Assembly: GCA_037447655.1 (NCBI GenBank)
Contig: JBBHKE010000159.1
Location: 610,974 to 674,973, forward strand
Direction: 5' to 3'
Length of the DNA stretch: 64,000 bases
Source: Zygnema cylindricum
Taxonomy: Eukaryota; Streptophyta; Zygnematophyceae; Zygnematales; Zygnemataceae
The position numbers and the translations under genes are program-made. Positions 51,724 to 63,972 of the stretch are shown piece after piece. The number at the start of each line of letters is the position of its first letter. The first letter of the stretch is position 1. The notes under the pieces are model-generated. The model searched no databases. It saw only the letters and a list, made by a program, of their open reading frames with translations, and was not told the DNA's origin.

Positions 51724-51922
51724 CACCTTGAATCGTTATTAGCATATAGAAATTATTAGTGTAAAGAAAAAATTAGCGTCATTCATTCTAATTTAGTGTC
51801 AGGAGACGTGGTAGATTATGGTCCAAGTTCTTAAATAGTGTAATTTATTTTATTTAAGATATCAATGTCAAAATTTTGGGGTGCCGATATAGCGTACATA
51901 AGGCTAATAACGATTCACGGTG
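51724..51922 (+). mobile_element. MITE copy 1 of a three-copy array
   Basis: CACCTTGAATCGTTATTAGC at left, CTAATAACGATTCACGGTG at right, flanked by GTA/TAC. 199 bp, no coding capacity. Belongs to the same terminal-repeat family as 34692-34896. Confidence 0.88.
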
Positions 51923-51929
51923 TACAGTA

Positions 51930-52128
51930 CACCTTGAATCGTTATTAGCGTATAGAAATTATTAGTGTCAAGAAAAAATTAGCGTCATTCATTCTAGTTT
52001 AGTGTCAGGAGACGTGGCAGATTATGGTCCACGTCCTTAAATAGTGTAATTTATTACATTTAAGGTATCAATGTCAAAATTTTGGGGTGCCGATATAGCG
52101 TACATAAGGCTAATAACGATTCACGGTG
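51930..52128 (+). mobile_element. MITE copy 2, direct
   Basis: Nearly identical to copy 1, same orientation, separated only by TACAGTA. Confidence 0.88.
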
Positions 52129-52135
52129 TACTGTA

Positions 52136-52317
52136 CACCGTGAATCGTTATTAGCCTTATGTACGCTATATCGGCACGCCAAAATTTTGACGTTGATACC
52201 TTAAATGTAATAAATTACACTATTTAAGGACGTGGATCATAATCTGCCACGTCTCCTAAAACTAAATTAGAATGAATGACGCTAATTTTTTCTTTACACT
52301 AATAACGATTCAAGGTG
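52136..52317 (-). mobile_element. MITE copy 3, inverted
   Basis: Reverse complement of copies 1 and 2 (CACCGTGAATCG start, CGATTCAAGGTG end), separated from copy 2 by TACTGTA; slightly shorter (182 bp). Copies 2 and 3 form an inverted repeat of about 190-bp arms. Confidence 0.88.
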
Positions 52318-52862
52318 TACTGTAGAGTTTCAAAACACACTGTACGATTTCGTACGAAAAATTGACTGTTGCTGGTTGACTTCTGGCCGTGGGGGCTTCG
52401 GCTACCAGTTTTACTGTATAATCCACTTGCCCATCGCTATTAGATTAGCCACTCTAGTTGAGGAGCGTATTATTTTTAACTATTTAATTAAGTGGCTCAT
52501 AATGAGCCACGTGACATTTTCTAATATGTGGTGGTGATTCGAACAAAATGTTAACGGTAATGAAAATGATTAGTACGACTCTATTAAGAAAGCATGAACC
52601 ATCTGAATACATGTGGAAAAAAAACTAAAGGCAGTTCACTTGATATGCGTGGTTCACACTTGGAAAAATGGGAAAACGATGTCATAAATTTTGGGATCCG
52701 TACGCCAAATTTCATAAAATGACAAAAAACGCGGCGGTGACGGTTGGGACGGTCGGTTTCGACCGTTTTGGAGCGTAGCGGCGGGAAAAAAATGCAGTTT
52801 TAAGCGTCAAAACTTGACAGCTGCGAATACCGAACAGCAACTGCCGTCCGCCATCGGACATC

Positions 52863-52977
52863 ATGTTCGGAATGCACTTTTTCGTTTTTGAAGAATTACG
52901 AAACGAAGCGCAAGGACGTAAACCGTACAAGATATTTTTACCTCGCAAACTTATGAACAAACTAGACGACCAATCAG
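52863..52977 (+). CDS. Possible first exon of an unknown gene
   Basis: An ATG-initiated open stretch (MFGMHFFVFEELRNEAQG then KPYKIFLPRKLMNKLDD, QSG) ends at CAATCAG followed by GTAAGA, a good donor. Composition is more coding-like than its AT-rich surroundings and the upstream 150 bases are GC-richer. No domain recognised and no following exon found; the assembly gap at 53409 lies downstream. Could be chance. Confidence 0.3.
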
Positions 52978-53408
52978 GTAAGAGAACATGTAATGTAAAA
53001 AAAAAAAAAAATACCGATGGAAAAAAAATAATAATACAAACTAATAAATGTTCTAAACTTCTAATACTAATAACCGTGTTAATACTAATTAAACACTATT
53101 AATAACTGTACTAACACTACACCGTCGATCGTATTTAGCGTGTAGAAATTATTAGAGTGTAGAATAACTTAGTGTCATGTACACTAGTTTTGACTTAGAA
53201 AATTTTCGAAAAAAAAGCACTAATTTTTCAACGAACGCCAATATGGGTACAGCTGATTTGTCGAGAGGATATTCACAGTAAAATAGGTAAAAGCATAAAC
53301 TCTGAAAATTCGTACACTGTCGCATACTTTCACTCTAATTAATTCCTAACTCTAATTTCGGTTTTTTAGGGTGTAGGCAATACGCGACAAATAAATGTAC
53401 ACTAAAAC

Positions 53409-53418
53409 NNNNNNNNNN
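53409..53418. other. Assembly gap (10 N)
   Basis: Ten N bases immediately before a purine-rich repeat, so the true gap length is unknown. Confidence 1.
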
Positions 53419-53640
53419 GGAGGGGAAGAGGGGAAGAGGGGAAGAGGGGAAGAGGGGAAGAGGGGAAGAGGGGAAGAGGGGAAGAGGGGAAGAGGGGAAG
53501 AGGGAGAGAAAGAGAGGAGAGCGGGAGAGATGGAGAGAGGGGAAAGGGTGAAAGGGCGAGGGAGAGGGAGGGGGAGTGGAGGGAGAAAAGGAGGGGGGGG
53601 CAGGAGGGAGGAGAACGAGGTAGGACGGGACCGAAAGGGC
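53419..53640. repeat. GGGGAAGA tandem repeat and GA-rich tract
   Basis: At least nine GAAGAGGG-type 8-base units followed by GA-rich low complexity. Opens false ORFs on both strands. The repeat explains the assembly gap beside it. Confidence 0.95.
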
Positions 53641-55740
53641 GAGCCGGAACCCGCATCAGGAATTTGAATGAAACCCACATCGGGATAATGAGTTTATCCT
53701 GATTTTTATTGCATTCGGATTTTGGAATTTCCGCAGGAATTTTAATTTCATCAGGATTTTGAACTCAACCAGGAGTTGAACTCCAAACAGGAGTTTAAAC
53801 TCTATCAAGAATATGAACTGAATCCATCATGATTTTGGACTAGATTCTATCACGATATTGAACCTGATCAAAGATTTGAACCTCATCAACATTTCAATCC
53901 CATGGGAACTTTCAGATTTCGGCTTCATCTGGTTTTTTCACCCGATGAGGATTGGATCTCTGTCAAAATTCTGAGCCCAACCAGGTCAGTTTTTACACAT
54001 CGGGTTGTGAACCAATCATCTATTTCTTCACCCGTTTAAGATATCGAAACCCAAAGAAATAAGCATTTTAACAATTTCATAAGCTCATCAGGATTTATAC
54101 TCCAAAAGGAATGGTTGGCCGGCCATCAGGCGATTACAACAAGCAAGCAAATTCAACATTGGTCAACGCAAGTAAAGAAAGTAAAGTAAAGTTCAAAGTC
54201 AAAGTCAAAGTCAAGTCCAGGTCCAAGTCAAGTGAGGTTGCCTCTAACTAACTCAAATAAGCTCAAAATCAACTAAGGTAGGCTCAGCTTAACTCAGGTC
54301 AAGTCAGGTCAAAACAGGTCAAGTCAAGTCAAAATTGCTCAGAATATCTCAGGATAACCCAGATCCACTTATATTAGCTCAGGATTACTAAGGGAATTCA
54401 GATTTACTATACTCATCCCATCAGGTTAGCCCTGGTCAACATTGGTCAACATTGGTCAACACCAAAAGAAACACAGATTTTTTTTTGTCATTCAAAAGAT
54501 GCCATTTACAGGTAAATCAGACGTATCAAATATGAAAAAAAGTATATATAATGAAATTTAATTGCATAACATGCAGGTCAAAACAATATGCTAGTGTCAA
54601 CCTCAGTTAGAGGAGGTCAAAAAGGGTCCAGTGAATCTAATTTAACAAGGATCAATACAAGCTGGGAGAAGTCAATGAAGGTCAATGGAAATCAGTAGCA
54701 GCCAATCGTGGTACATATCCCTCTCCCTCTCCCTCTCCGTCTTCCTCCTCCACTCCTCTCCCTAAGAAATTTTACTTCGTTTTAAATAATTAATTTTCGA
54801 TGACCAGCCAAAAACCAGTCCAAAGAAAGTCGCCTCAAATCCAGCAATATTCGAAGCTCCCTTATTCGACTACCTTTCTGAACCTCTCTTCAAAAATAGA
54901 ATATTATCAACCTACATAGTTGCAATTTTTATGTTTGTACACTAACTATTAAATAAACATTAATTTACTTTTTTCTGTCGCCCAGAATCTGCATATTCCA
55001 TATTAATGGTCTTCGGAGTTTTTAGAATGTTGGGCATTTGTGTATTTGAGAATTAAGTAATATTTGAGAAAATTATATATTATATTATAAGAATCAAGCA
55101 ATATTTTATTATATTGAGTAATATTTGAGAATTTCAATGATTGACTAATTGACTTATTGGGTAAATAAGAAATTTGAGAATTTCAATATTTAGGTGTTTG
55201 AATATTTGTATATTTGGATAGTTGGGTGTTCAGATCTTAGGATAAATATAATATTTTGAGCATTTGACATTTCGGAATTCAATTATTGGGGTATTTATAT
55301 AAATATATATAATAATATAATATCTGGGTGTTAAATATTAGAATGTGCAATTAAATCTTTGGGTGTTTAAAATTTGGTTAATCAAACATTTCACCTTTCG
55401 GGTATTTGAGGACTCAAAGTACATCATTTAGGTGTTTGGGAAAATATGGGTACTAAAATTTGATTGGTTCCTTAAATTTGAGTGTTTAGGGCACTCCTTG
55501 ATTTTTTCTTAAATAATTAGATTTTATACAGCTGTTTAAAAAATTAGTGATTTTAAGTATTTGGGCTTTTTCCGGAGCTTCTAATGGGTTCCAGAGTTGT
55601 CTCAATTTTTACTATTTGGCTATTAAACTAATTACTAAATAGTGATTTGGGTATAAGAGTATTTGCATATTTGGTTATTTGATTTTTCCCAAAATCTTCT
55701 TATGGGGTTCTCCAGAAATAGTTCAATTTTTATTAGCCTT
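53641..55740. other. AT-rich intergenic with degenerate short repeats
   Basis: 53690-53960 repeats ATCAGGATTTTGAACTCA-like phrases; 54170-54360 repeats GTCAAGTCAGGTCAA-like phrases; 55000-55700 repeats ATTTGGGTATTTG-like phrases. No gene seen. Confidence 0.6.
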
Positions 55741-55980
55741 TTAGAGTAATTGGTAAAATGGGTATTTGGGTAATTAGGGTATTTAAGTAATTGGGTATTT
55801 GGGTAATTAAGTAATTGGGGTATTTAAGTAATTGGGTATTTGGGTAATTAAGTAATTGGGGTATTTAAGTAATTGGGTATTTGGGTAATTAAGTAATTGG
55901 GGTCTTTAAGTAATTGGGTATTTGGGTATTTAACTAATTGGGTATTTGAGTATTTGGGTAATTGGATGTTTGGGTATATT
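55741..55980. repeat. Minisatellite of GGGTATTTGGGTAATTAAGT-type units
   Basis: Imperfect tandem units of about 20-40 bases, ending just beside the DOG1-type exon. Confidence 0.9.
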
Positions 55981-55985
55981 CCGAA

Positions 55986-56248
55986 CCTTCTAAAGGGGTT
56001 CTCCAGAGTCCGGCCGCCACCGAGGCGGTGTCCTCCGTGGCTGCCCGGATTTTGCGGTCGTGGTACACCTGGATGTGCGTCATCATTTTGTCCACTAGCG
56101 CCTTGAATTTGTCCTGGTCTGGCGGCTGCTCGGATTCTGACGTGGCATTGAGGTGGCCGCGAATCTCGCAGAGAATCTCTTGCTGCTGATTGGACCACGT
56201 GTCATAAAAGCGCCTGAAAGGGGGGACGCTCATTACTGCGGCGTCCAT
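55986..56248 (-). CDS. DOG1-domain exon (TGA-bZIP or DOG1-like protein), rest not found
   Basis: Minus-strand frame from an ATG at 56248: [18 protein letters not shown], then [46 protein letters not shown]. The F..FY..W start, the LV......Y..Y/H..K spacing and W(R/K)TP(L/A)E match the DOG1 domain found in plant TGA-type bZIP factors and dormancy proteins. The usual following WxGGWRPS block is missing: a donor at about 55989 (GAAG then GTTCGG) may lead to a further exon beyond the minisatellite, which I cannot locate. No bZIP region is seen upstream. May be a gene fragment. Confidence 0.6.
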
Positions 56249-56265
56249 CACGGGGCCATGGGGGG

Positions 56266-56366
<101 letters not shown>

Positions 56367-56586
56367 GGAGGGGAGGGTGTTACACACGCGCTTGCTTCTT
56401 AAGTATCGACTTTTTAATCCTTTTTTTCTAAATTATTATTACTGTATATAATGGAGATTTTGGAGAAATTAAAGAGGAGTAACTCTTTTATATTCAAAAA
56501 AAAAAATGACTGTAGTGAATCTGAGAGGGAAGTTAAAGGACGGAGGAAGGTTTCCTGGAACGATTATAAGCTAAAAAGGGGGTAGA

Positions 56587-56588
<2 letters not shown>

Positions 56589-56677
<89 letters not shown>

Positions 56678-56885
56678 CCAAAAAATGAACAGGACAAAAA
56701 AAAGATTGCACAAAAAACTAAATAGAGCAACCCATTTTCTTTCCCATCGAGGGAAGGGAAGGGAAGGGAAGGGAAGGGAAGGGAAGGGATGGAAAGGGAA
56801 GGAGTGTAAGAAACTAAATAGAGCAACCCATTTTCTTTCCCATCGAGGGAAGGGAAGCGAAGGGAAGGGAAGGGATGGAAAGGGA
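56589..56885. repeat. (GA)n followed by duplicated AAGGG-repeat blocks
   Basis: AG repeat 56589-56675, then a block (AAACTAAATAGAGCAACCCA, TTTTCTTTCCCATCGAGGG, then GAAGG units) present twice, at about 56716-56808 and 56809-56885. Confidence 0.93.
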
Positions 56886-56889
56886 AAGA

Positions 56890-59800
56890 GTGTAAGAAAA
56901 GACATTTCCCTCTGCCCGGAAGTTAGTTTAAAGAAACAAACATAGAATTAGTATTCCGCAAAGATTCCCCTTCGCCTGAATTCCTAGTGGTTTCGTGTTG
57001 CGGAGTACTGCTTCTCACCTCCGTATTTCTGTTCGCCTGCGTGTTTTTGTCTCCCAGAAGACCTTTGTACGCGGAGCGCACCACGAAGCAGACAACGTCA
57101 AAAGACGACAAAGCTGCGGTCGCTAGAGGACAAAAACGGTCCCCTTAATAGTTCCGCCATCCATTGTTTTGATTTGTTTTGTCTTTTTTTTCGTTGTTTT
57201 CGCCTCAGCCAACGAGCAGAAAAAGTGGTACATATGCATGAGCTGGAGAAATCGGATCTGATAAGATTTGCAAGATTTGCCGGCCGCATGGTTTTGGCTG
57301 TTTGTCATGCTAAAAAGATTCTCTTTGTAAAGTCACTGACGTGTATACCTCCTATTGAGAAACGTGGCTCCTCCCGACGAAGGGATGGCACGGTAGGACA
57401 ATTTTTTTGTTTTTTTGGAGCGCACGATATGGCAGCCTGAAGCAGAGTACAGCACAGACGGTTTCAACGGTTCTGGACGCATACTACAGTACAGGACAGT
57501 ACAGTACTGTACTGTACTGTATCGTACGAAATTTAAAACACGAGGATTAAATTATGCAAAACCGTAAACACTACAGTACAGTACAGTACAGTACAGTACA
57601 GTACAGTACAGCACTACGAAGTATGAAAAGGACTAGAAACAAATAAATGATAAAAATATCGAAATGGTACGAGCCAAAAAAGTACACATACGATAAGTCG
57701 TAGACGACAGACATGACGGCAACGACGTTATTTGTCAATAACATTTTTGATCCTCGAAAGTACAGATCGCCATCTTGCGGTGTACTTTTTTAGGAAAAAC
57801 TTTTCGCAAAGGCTATTTTAGCTTAGCCTAGTGTTCACGTCAGCAAGCATGAAAGGTACAGAAATTCGTACAATCGTGTTACCTTATAGTACCCTGATTC
57901 TCCAAAATCAAACTGTTTGCCTGACGACCGCCGCCGATCTAGCCCGCGCCTTCCAGCTGAACTGTAACTGCAACAGTGCATTGTAGCTTCGACATAGAAC
58001 CTATAAAGTACATCGTTTGTACCACTTCTTCGCAACTCCTTTGGTTCTATGATTTAATTCAGTCGCTTGTGCGCTGAACTGAATCTTTTCGATTATATCT
58101 TGCAGTTGCAGGTCCTCGCGCATTTATATCTCTTTGTTTCTATTCTTCAGTTCAGTTATTTTCATTGGTACAGCGGAAGCTGCCTCTTATTTTTCCTCTC
58201 CGTGTTCAGTTTCTAGGGTTTGCTGATTTGGCACTACAAGAGCCGGCTAGACCTAGATTCGGTGGCAGCCGGTCGGGAGGTACAGGTACAGTACAGTAGA
58301 CAGTATTTGAAAAGTCAGTTGTTGTGGTCAATAAGGTACCATTTTTGTACGATTTTTTCGTACTTTATAGTACATCCTAATGTAAAAGAAAAGTACACAA
58401 ATCGTTCTTGCGGATATGTTTTTGCCTGCACGAGCGGATACTGCGCCGCGAGGTCTGTTTTGTTTAGGGAAGCAGACTTCGCTGGCACCATTTTTTCTCC
58501 GAGCAAGCGCTCACGGAAGGAAGTACATATCCGTACAAAACCTGTACAGAATTTGTACGATCTGACCGCAAAAGAATACTGCATCATTCTCACGGAATCT
58601 GGAATTACAACTGGATCATAGAACATGTATAGCTCTTAATACGACAAGAGCAAGACGTGCCAGCGTTGATTTCTTGTTCTATGTTGTTTGAGTAAGACTA
58701 TAACAGCGATAAAAAAACTGAGCCATTCTAACCGCATCATAGAAACAAAAAAGATCAGCGCAGTCGCGTCTTGCTCTCGCCCAATTATGAGCGTCGAGTT
58801 TTACTTGTCGTTTTCTAAGCACAAGTGGTAAATAATTCCGTCAGTTCGTACCAAGCCAGTACATAATTCGTACAATTTTGTACTTGATGACGTAAGCTCT
58901 TGTGCGAAGGAAATATCGTGCTCGCGATGTATTTCCCTTTTGTTTATCGATTCTTGTTTCACAATTTTTCCATACATATCTAGAATATAGTATGTATGAT
59001 TATAAGACGAATATAATATATAAGAGAATCGTATAATATATTACTGAGACAAGGAGAATTACGGCTGCTGTTCGTTGCTTGTTTTGTCTTTTCGGCTGCT
59101 GTTCGATGCTTGTTTTGTCTTTTTACCTGTTGGCTGTTAGCGCGAAAAGCAACATGTAGCCCTGTAACCGCGGGCCTGTAACCGCGGGCGGCAGACGGCC
59201 AGCATGAGGAAATCCTATTGGCGGAGTACGACGGACCGACCATGGTTGGGGGTCAGCTCTCTGCTTCCGCAAGCGCGATTGGCCCCTCGCTCACACCCAC
59301 AGCTGGGCTGGACAAAAACGGCAGACGTGTACTACGGATCATTGCTGTATATTAATTTGCAGACCGATATTGACTATGTTGTTCTTTCCGACAAATAAAC
59401 TTCCAAAAAAAAAAAAATCGCGTCCTGTCGACCAAGCCAAAGCCAGCACCTGACAAGATATCGGCTGAGAATCGTACGGAAAAATGCCGCACGCTACGGA
59501 GTTCATGTGCGGGGACTTGAGTTGCACATCGATCGATAGAGAATTAAACGACATGTCTAAATTTTGAAAAAAAAAAAATCTGTGAGTTTTGAGGTAATTT
59601 TTATTTAAACCGTCAGATTTAGACGATCGGACGGTCGCTGATCAAAGTAGGCGATTTAAAAAGATCACATGAATAGCCCATAACACAACTTACGAAAGGA
59701 CAATCTGTCATGTTAGCGTCTGCAATTTTGAGGGCCACACTAAATAAAGCCTCAAATTGACCAACCAGGCAGTATGGGACGATAAAAAAAAAAAACCATA

Positions 59801-60796
59801 CTGCCAACAAAATTACCAAAACCTACGGACCAACCCCGTTGGTGGCTGCAAATTACTCAACCCTGTTCCTATTTTATTTCATTTTGTGGCCAATACAATA
59901 TGGGTCTTAAGGGCATATTGTATGTTTTGCGTACAATAGGCATATTGTATGGGCGTACGGTCACCTACTTTTGAACTATGGTACAGAATATCATTCTGTA
60001 CGGACGATTAGCCGTACTTGTTTTTTTTCAATGCAGTGTGCATTGAATAATACCAGGCTTATGGATCTCCACGTTTCGAAATAGTTTCGGAAAAAGCAGA
60101 TGTATGGACGAAATCATGAAATCCAAGTGTGGTTCAAACATACGAAAGCACAGATGGATATAATATAATATGCTTTTATGTAATATACGCATTCTACTAC
60201 ACGAATATTCATACGAAATGAAAATACGACGTACAAGCTGGATGTTTTTTTTTTTAACCATTGCTTTCGCACTTTTGAACGACGAATCCGAGCCAATCTG
60301 ATCCACACTAATAGTGGGAGTACGTTTTGAAATTTGAATGGTTGTGGGGAAACGAGCCCCAGAAACATTGTTGGTCCATTCGCACATTTCGCACGAAACG
60401 AACGAGCGAATAAGACTTACGATTCGCATCTACGAATAAATAAAAATCCGTACGAACTGAACGTCTATGCCTAGAAATAGATGTACAGACTGCAAGCTAC
60501 TCGAAGAAACCATGTCGCTTTTTGTTTTCGTTTTTGTTTTTGGGTAAGATTGCTTAAAAATACACCCAAAACGACGAGATTTGCTACAATCTTTAGGAAA
60601 TGATAGGTGACAAGAAAAGAGAAAAGTAGAAGAAAATAAGAAAAAAGGGAAAAAGAGGAAAAAAAACTGCACTGGTAACGATGGCGTTAAAACTACCAAC
60701 AGAATAAAACATAAGAAAAACAAATAAAAAACAAATAAAAAACAAATAAAAAACAGACAAAACAAACAAACAAAGAAACAAACAAAGTGGAAAGAA
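56890..60796. other. Intergenic, no gene recognised
   Basis: Contains GTAC-rich DNA (below), a 32-base tandem duplication at about 59059-59122 (CGGCTGCTGTTCG unit), a CCTGTAACCGCGGG repeat at 59160-59188, and many isolated ORFs under 135 residues without family resemblance or splice context. Promoter elements of the MraY gene should lie at its right end. Confidence 0.55.
57486..57612. repeat. Palindromic and tandem CAGTA/GTACT repeat
   Basis: 57486-57524 holds a self-complementary ACAGTACAGTACTGTACTGT; 57573-57612 is eight tandem CAGTA units. Confidence 0.95.
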
Positions 60797-63700
60797 ATGG
60801 CACTGCGGCGGTTCCTGCAGCCCAGTCCCATCCACGTGGAAAAGAATGGCCGCGTGGCGTTTCCAGCAGGGATTCAGCATCATAAGAGATGCCACGTGTC
60901 CCATTCCCTTGAAGTGCTTCGCATGACAGCTGGTACTGCCACGTGTCAGCTCAACCGCCCGGGTGAGAAAATCTCTCTCTCACATACACACACACACATT
61001 GTTAGTTTTACCTCTTTTCATTTTCTTTCCTTCTTCACTATTTTTTTTTCTAATCTCCCGCTCCCTCCCTCTCCGTCTCTTCCCCCCCCTCTCTCCCTTT
61101 CTCTCTCTCCTGTCCTCTCTCATGTTTTATCTCTCTTTTTTCACTTTTTAAGTTTCTCCCTCCTATATCCTCCTCTCTTCTCTGTCTCTCTCTCCCTCCC
61201 TCTCCGTTCCTCTCTTTTTTTGCCCGCCCCCTCTCTCTCTCCTCTTCTTTCCTCTCTCTCCCTTCACTTATTATATTAATTCAAATTTTTCGTTTTTCCC
61301 TCCTCTCTCCTCCACTTGTCTTTCTCTCCCCTTCACCCCCCCTCTCTCTCTCTCCCTCTCTATACTGCATGGAACATCTTCTTTTCTCTGCTTTACCCCT
61401 TTGTGCCTCACATTGTCCATCTCTTATCATCACTCATTCCAACATCAAAAAATTAAGCGACAACCTCAACCTCTCTCCGCTCTACAATATTCCTCTCTCC
61501 CCCTCTCCCCCTCTCCCTCTCTTCCTCTCTCCCTCCTCTTCCTCTCTCCCTCCTCTTCCTCTCTCCCTCCTCTTCCTCTCTTCCGCTCACCTTCTGTCAC
61601 TCTCTCCCACCCTTCTCCCTTTCCTCTCCTCTCTCTCCCCCTTCCCAGGCTTTGTACGGGAATTTTGTCTCTCTCCACCGGCATTTCTGCTTCGCCGGAA
61701 TTTTTGTTGCAAAGTAATTCTCACCTCTTTGTCTTGAAGTCAAGAAATAAAAAAAATTTAAGTAGGGAAAATTTATAGAAATGTAGAATAGAATGGATAA
61801 ATAAAAGTAGACTCGAATACCAGAATGTTTTGTTTTCCACATTAAATTTGTGGTTTTTTTTTATTTATGATATTTTAGCTGTCAATGTATGATGCTGATA
61901 AATCTATCCATTCACAAAACCCCATTTTATAAAGTCATTTTGGTGAGGATCAAAGTGTATTTTTTCAAACCTTTTTAGTGTGGATCCAACAGGTGTTTTC
62001 TATTTATTAATTTTTTTTCCCCTTTTTTTGAAAATATTCAGGCTTTTTTTATGTAATATGTAGATCTGGCTTTCTGATAAGTCCACTTTATTTCCTGTGT
62101 AGCTCATTAAATCCTCAAACACAAAATGTTAAAAAAGAAGAAATGGGAAAAACAAAACAGAAAAAAAAAAGTACGAAAAAAAGTAAAAAAAATAACATTT
62201 TTTTCCAGGTGTCAGAACACACATTTTCCGGAAGTATTTCGGACAGCGATGACGAATCGAATGGGTATATATCGGAAGATGACTGGAAGCTTCCTGCGTC
62301 AAAGAAAGTAAACACAGAATATCCGATTTTTTCAAAAAATTTGGACAACATTCCAGATGAGACGAATCCACCCGATTTTATCCCAATAAAATCTCCACCA
62401 GAGGGCAAGTGAGGTTCATTTTTATTTTTTTTTTTTTTTTTTTTTTTTTTTTGTCCTTTTTTTTTCCTGCCCGAGAAAATGTGGGATCGATTTTTTGACG
62501 GACAAATATAGGAAAGGCTCGAGTTAAGAAAACAGTTATTACAGTAAAAATTGTAAAATGGGAAAATATAATGACTTATTTTTTTTTGTATTATTGATGT
62601 TTTCGGGCACCCGAAAAAAAAAATACGAACTTGAATTGTTGGTGCAATACTAAACTCTCCAATTTTTTTTTTTAAAAGATCCCAGCATCCCAACTCTCCC
62701 TCCCTCCTCTCTCCACCTCCACCTCCCTCCGCACCGTCCATTCCATTCCCAACGCAACGGCACCTGCACCAACCTTCCACCAGAACTAACCTCCCCTTTT
62801 GACGCACCACCAACGTCACCGCTGACGCCAATCTGCAATCCGTCAGCTCTTCGCCGTTTCTACTCTCTCCCTCTCCTCCTACCTCGGCTTCCTCTCCCTC
62901 CCCCTCCTCCAGAAACTCAAAACCGGTCAGATAATCCGAAAAGACGGTCCACAGGGACACCTGTCGAAGGGAGGGACTCCCACGATGGGCGGTTTGTTTT
63001 TTGTGCCAGCTGGCATTTTGGTTTCCTGGTTCGTGATTGGCTACGGGGCGGAGGAAGTCAAAGGAGTCATTTTGACCACTCTTTTATGTGGGGCGATTGG
63101 GGTTTTGGACGACACACTAATTCTGGTGAGGAGGAAGAACGACGGGCTGCCCGGGAAGGTGAAGCTGGCGATGCAGGTGAGGGAGGGAGGAGGAGGGGGA
63201 TTGAGGGAGAGGGAGGGAAGGGGTTCTGAAGGTGGAAGGAGAGGGAGAGTGTTTGTTTGTTTTTTTGGGGGAGAGGGGAGGAGGGGAGGAGAGGGTAAAG
63301 GTTATGGATTTTGCGTGTAATGGAGGGATCTTTTGCATGGGAGGACTGCCAGGTGGCAGTTGGGCTGTGGCTGTATTTCTGGCTGGAGGCAGCGCCACTA
63401 CCTTCTCCCTATATCACGTGAGTCTTCTCTCTCTCTTCCTCCCTCCCCCTCCCCCCGTCCTCCTTGCCCTTATTCTCTTCACTCCCTCTTCCTCTCCCTC
63501 TATGTGAGGAAATCCATATCTTAAAATACTTTTGTAGTTCCTACCTCCACTCTTTACAATCCACACTAATAATGGTGAAAGCTAGGACCTTAAAAATGCA
63601 ATTTCCTTGACAAATCTTTTACCCAAATTGAATTCAAGAGTATATATCCAAATTATAAGCAGATTATACCCACACCATTCCTAAATTACATTCAGAAAAA

Positions 63701-63972
63701 TACTACCAAATGTACCTTTTATTATACCCAAAAACGTCAATCAACCTTTCCCTCCCCCTCCCCCTCCACTCCCCCCAGCAAGCTCCTCCTCCCTCTCCCT
63801 CCCCCCTTCGTCTGGCTCTGCGGCGGCCCCCTCTACCTCCCCCTCACTGTCCTTACCCTCGCCTCCCTCTCCAACGGCGTGAATCTGACGGACGGTTTGG
63901 ACGGACTTGCCGCCGGTACGGCCGCTTTGTGTTTTGTGGCCATGGCGGTGGCCGTCATGCCGGTGTATCCCA
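60797..63972 (+). CDS. mraY: Plastid-type MraY (phospho-N-acetylmuramoyl-pentapeptide transferase), 5' part
   Basis: MraY makes lipid I for peptidoglycan; in streptophytes it acts in the plastid. Exons: 60797-60962, 61649-61713, 62209-62408, 62847-63176, 63353-63417, 63779-63972, then the window ends. The first three splice in phase and encode a Ser/Arg-rich, transit-peptide-like N-terminus plus an acidic stretch (SDSDDESNGYISEDDW). Core signatures: QKLKTGQIIRKDGPQGH, GGTPTMGGLFFVP, GAIGVLDDTL (catalytic Asp pair), GLPGKVKLAMQ, VAVGLWLYFWLE, NGVNLTDGLDGLAAG (further essential Asp). At least three membrane helices. The junction between 62408 (phase 2) and 62847 (phase 0) does not close, so a small exon or alternative donor (for example at 62309) remains to be found. 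Later exons lie outside. Confidence 0.9.
60832..60945 (+). promoter_or_regulatory. Three CACGTG boxes inside MraY exon 1
   Basis: CACGTG at about 60833-60838, 60893-60898 and 60940-60945, the last two as GCCACGTGTC. They lie in coding sequence, so a regulatory role is only a possibility. Confidence 0.35.
61037..61646. repeat. CT-rich low-complexity intron
   Basis: CTCTCC/TCCCTC-rich sequence fills most of MraY intron 1 up to the acceptor at 61648. ORFs across it are artefacts. Confidence 0.95.

Noticed and set aside
57174-57440. 88-residue plus-strand ORF and opposite-strand ORFs
   Set aside because: Low-information sequence without domain resemblance; cannot be separated from chance.
58220-58621. 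133-residue plus-strand ORF
   Set aside because: No recognisable family, no splice context, GTAC-rich repeat words inside it; overlapping minus ORF of similar length.
59204-59398. 64-residue ORF in a locally GC-richer patch
   Set aside because: No domain and no donor-supported continuation; left unannotated.
62115-62960. 281-residue minus-strand ORF
   Set aside because: Antisense shadow of MraY exons and CT-rich intron; no domain, while the plus strand has clear MraY motifs.
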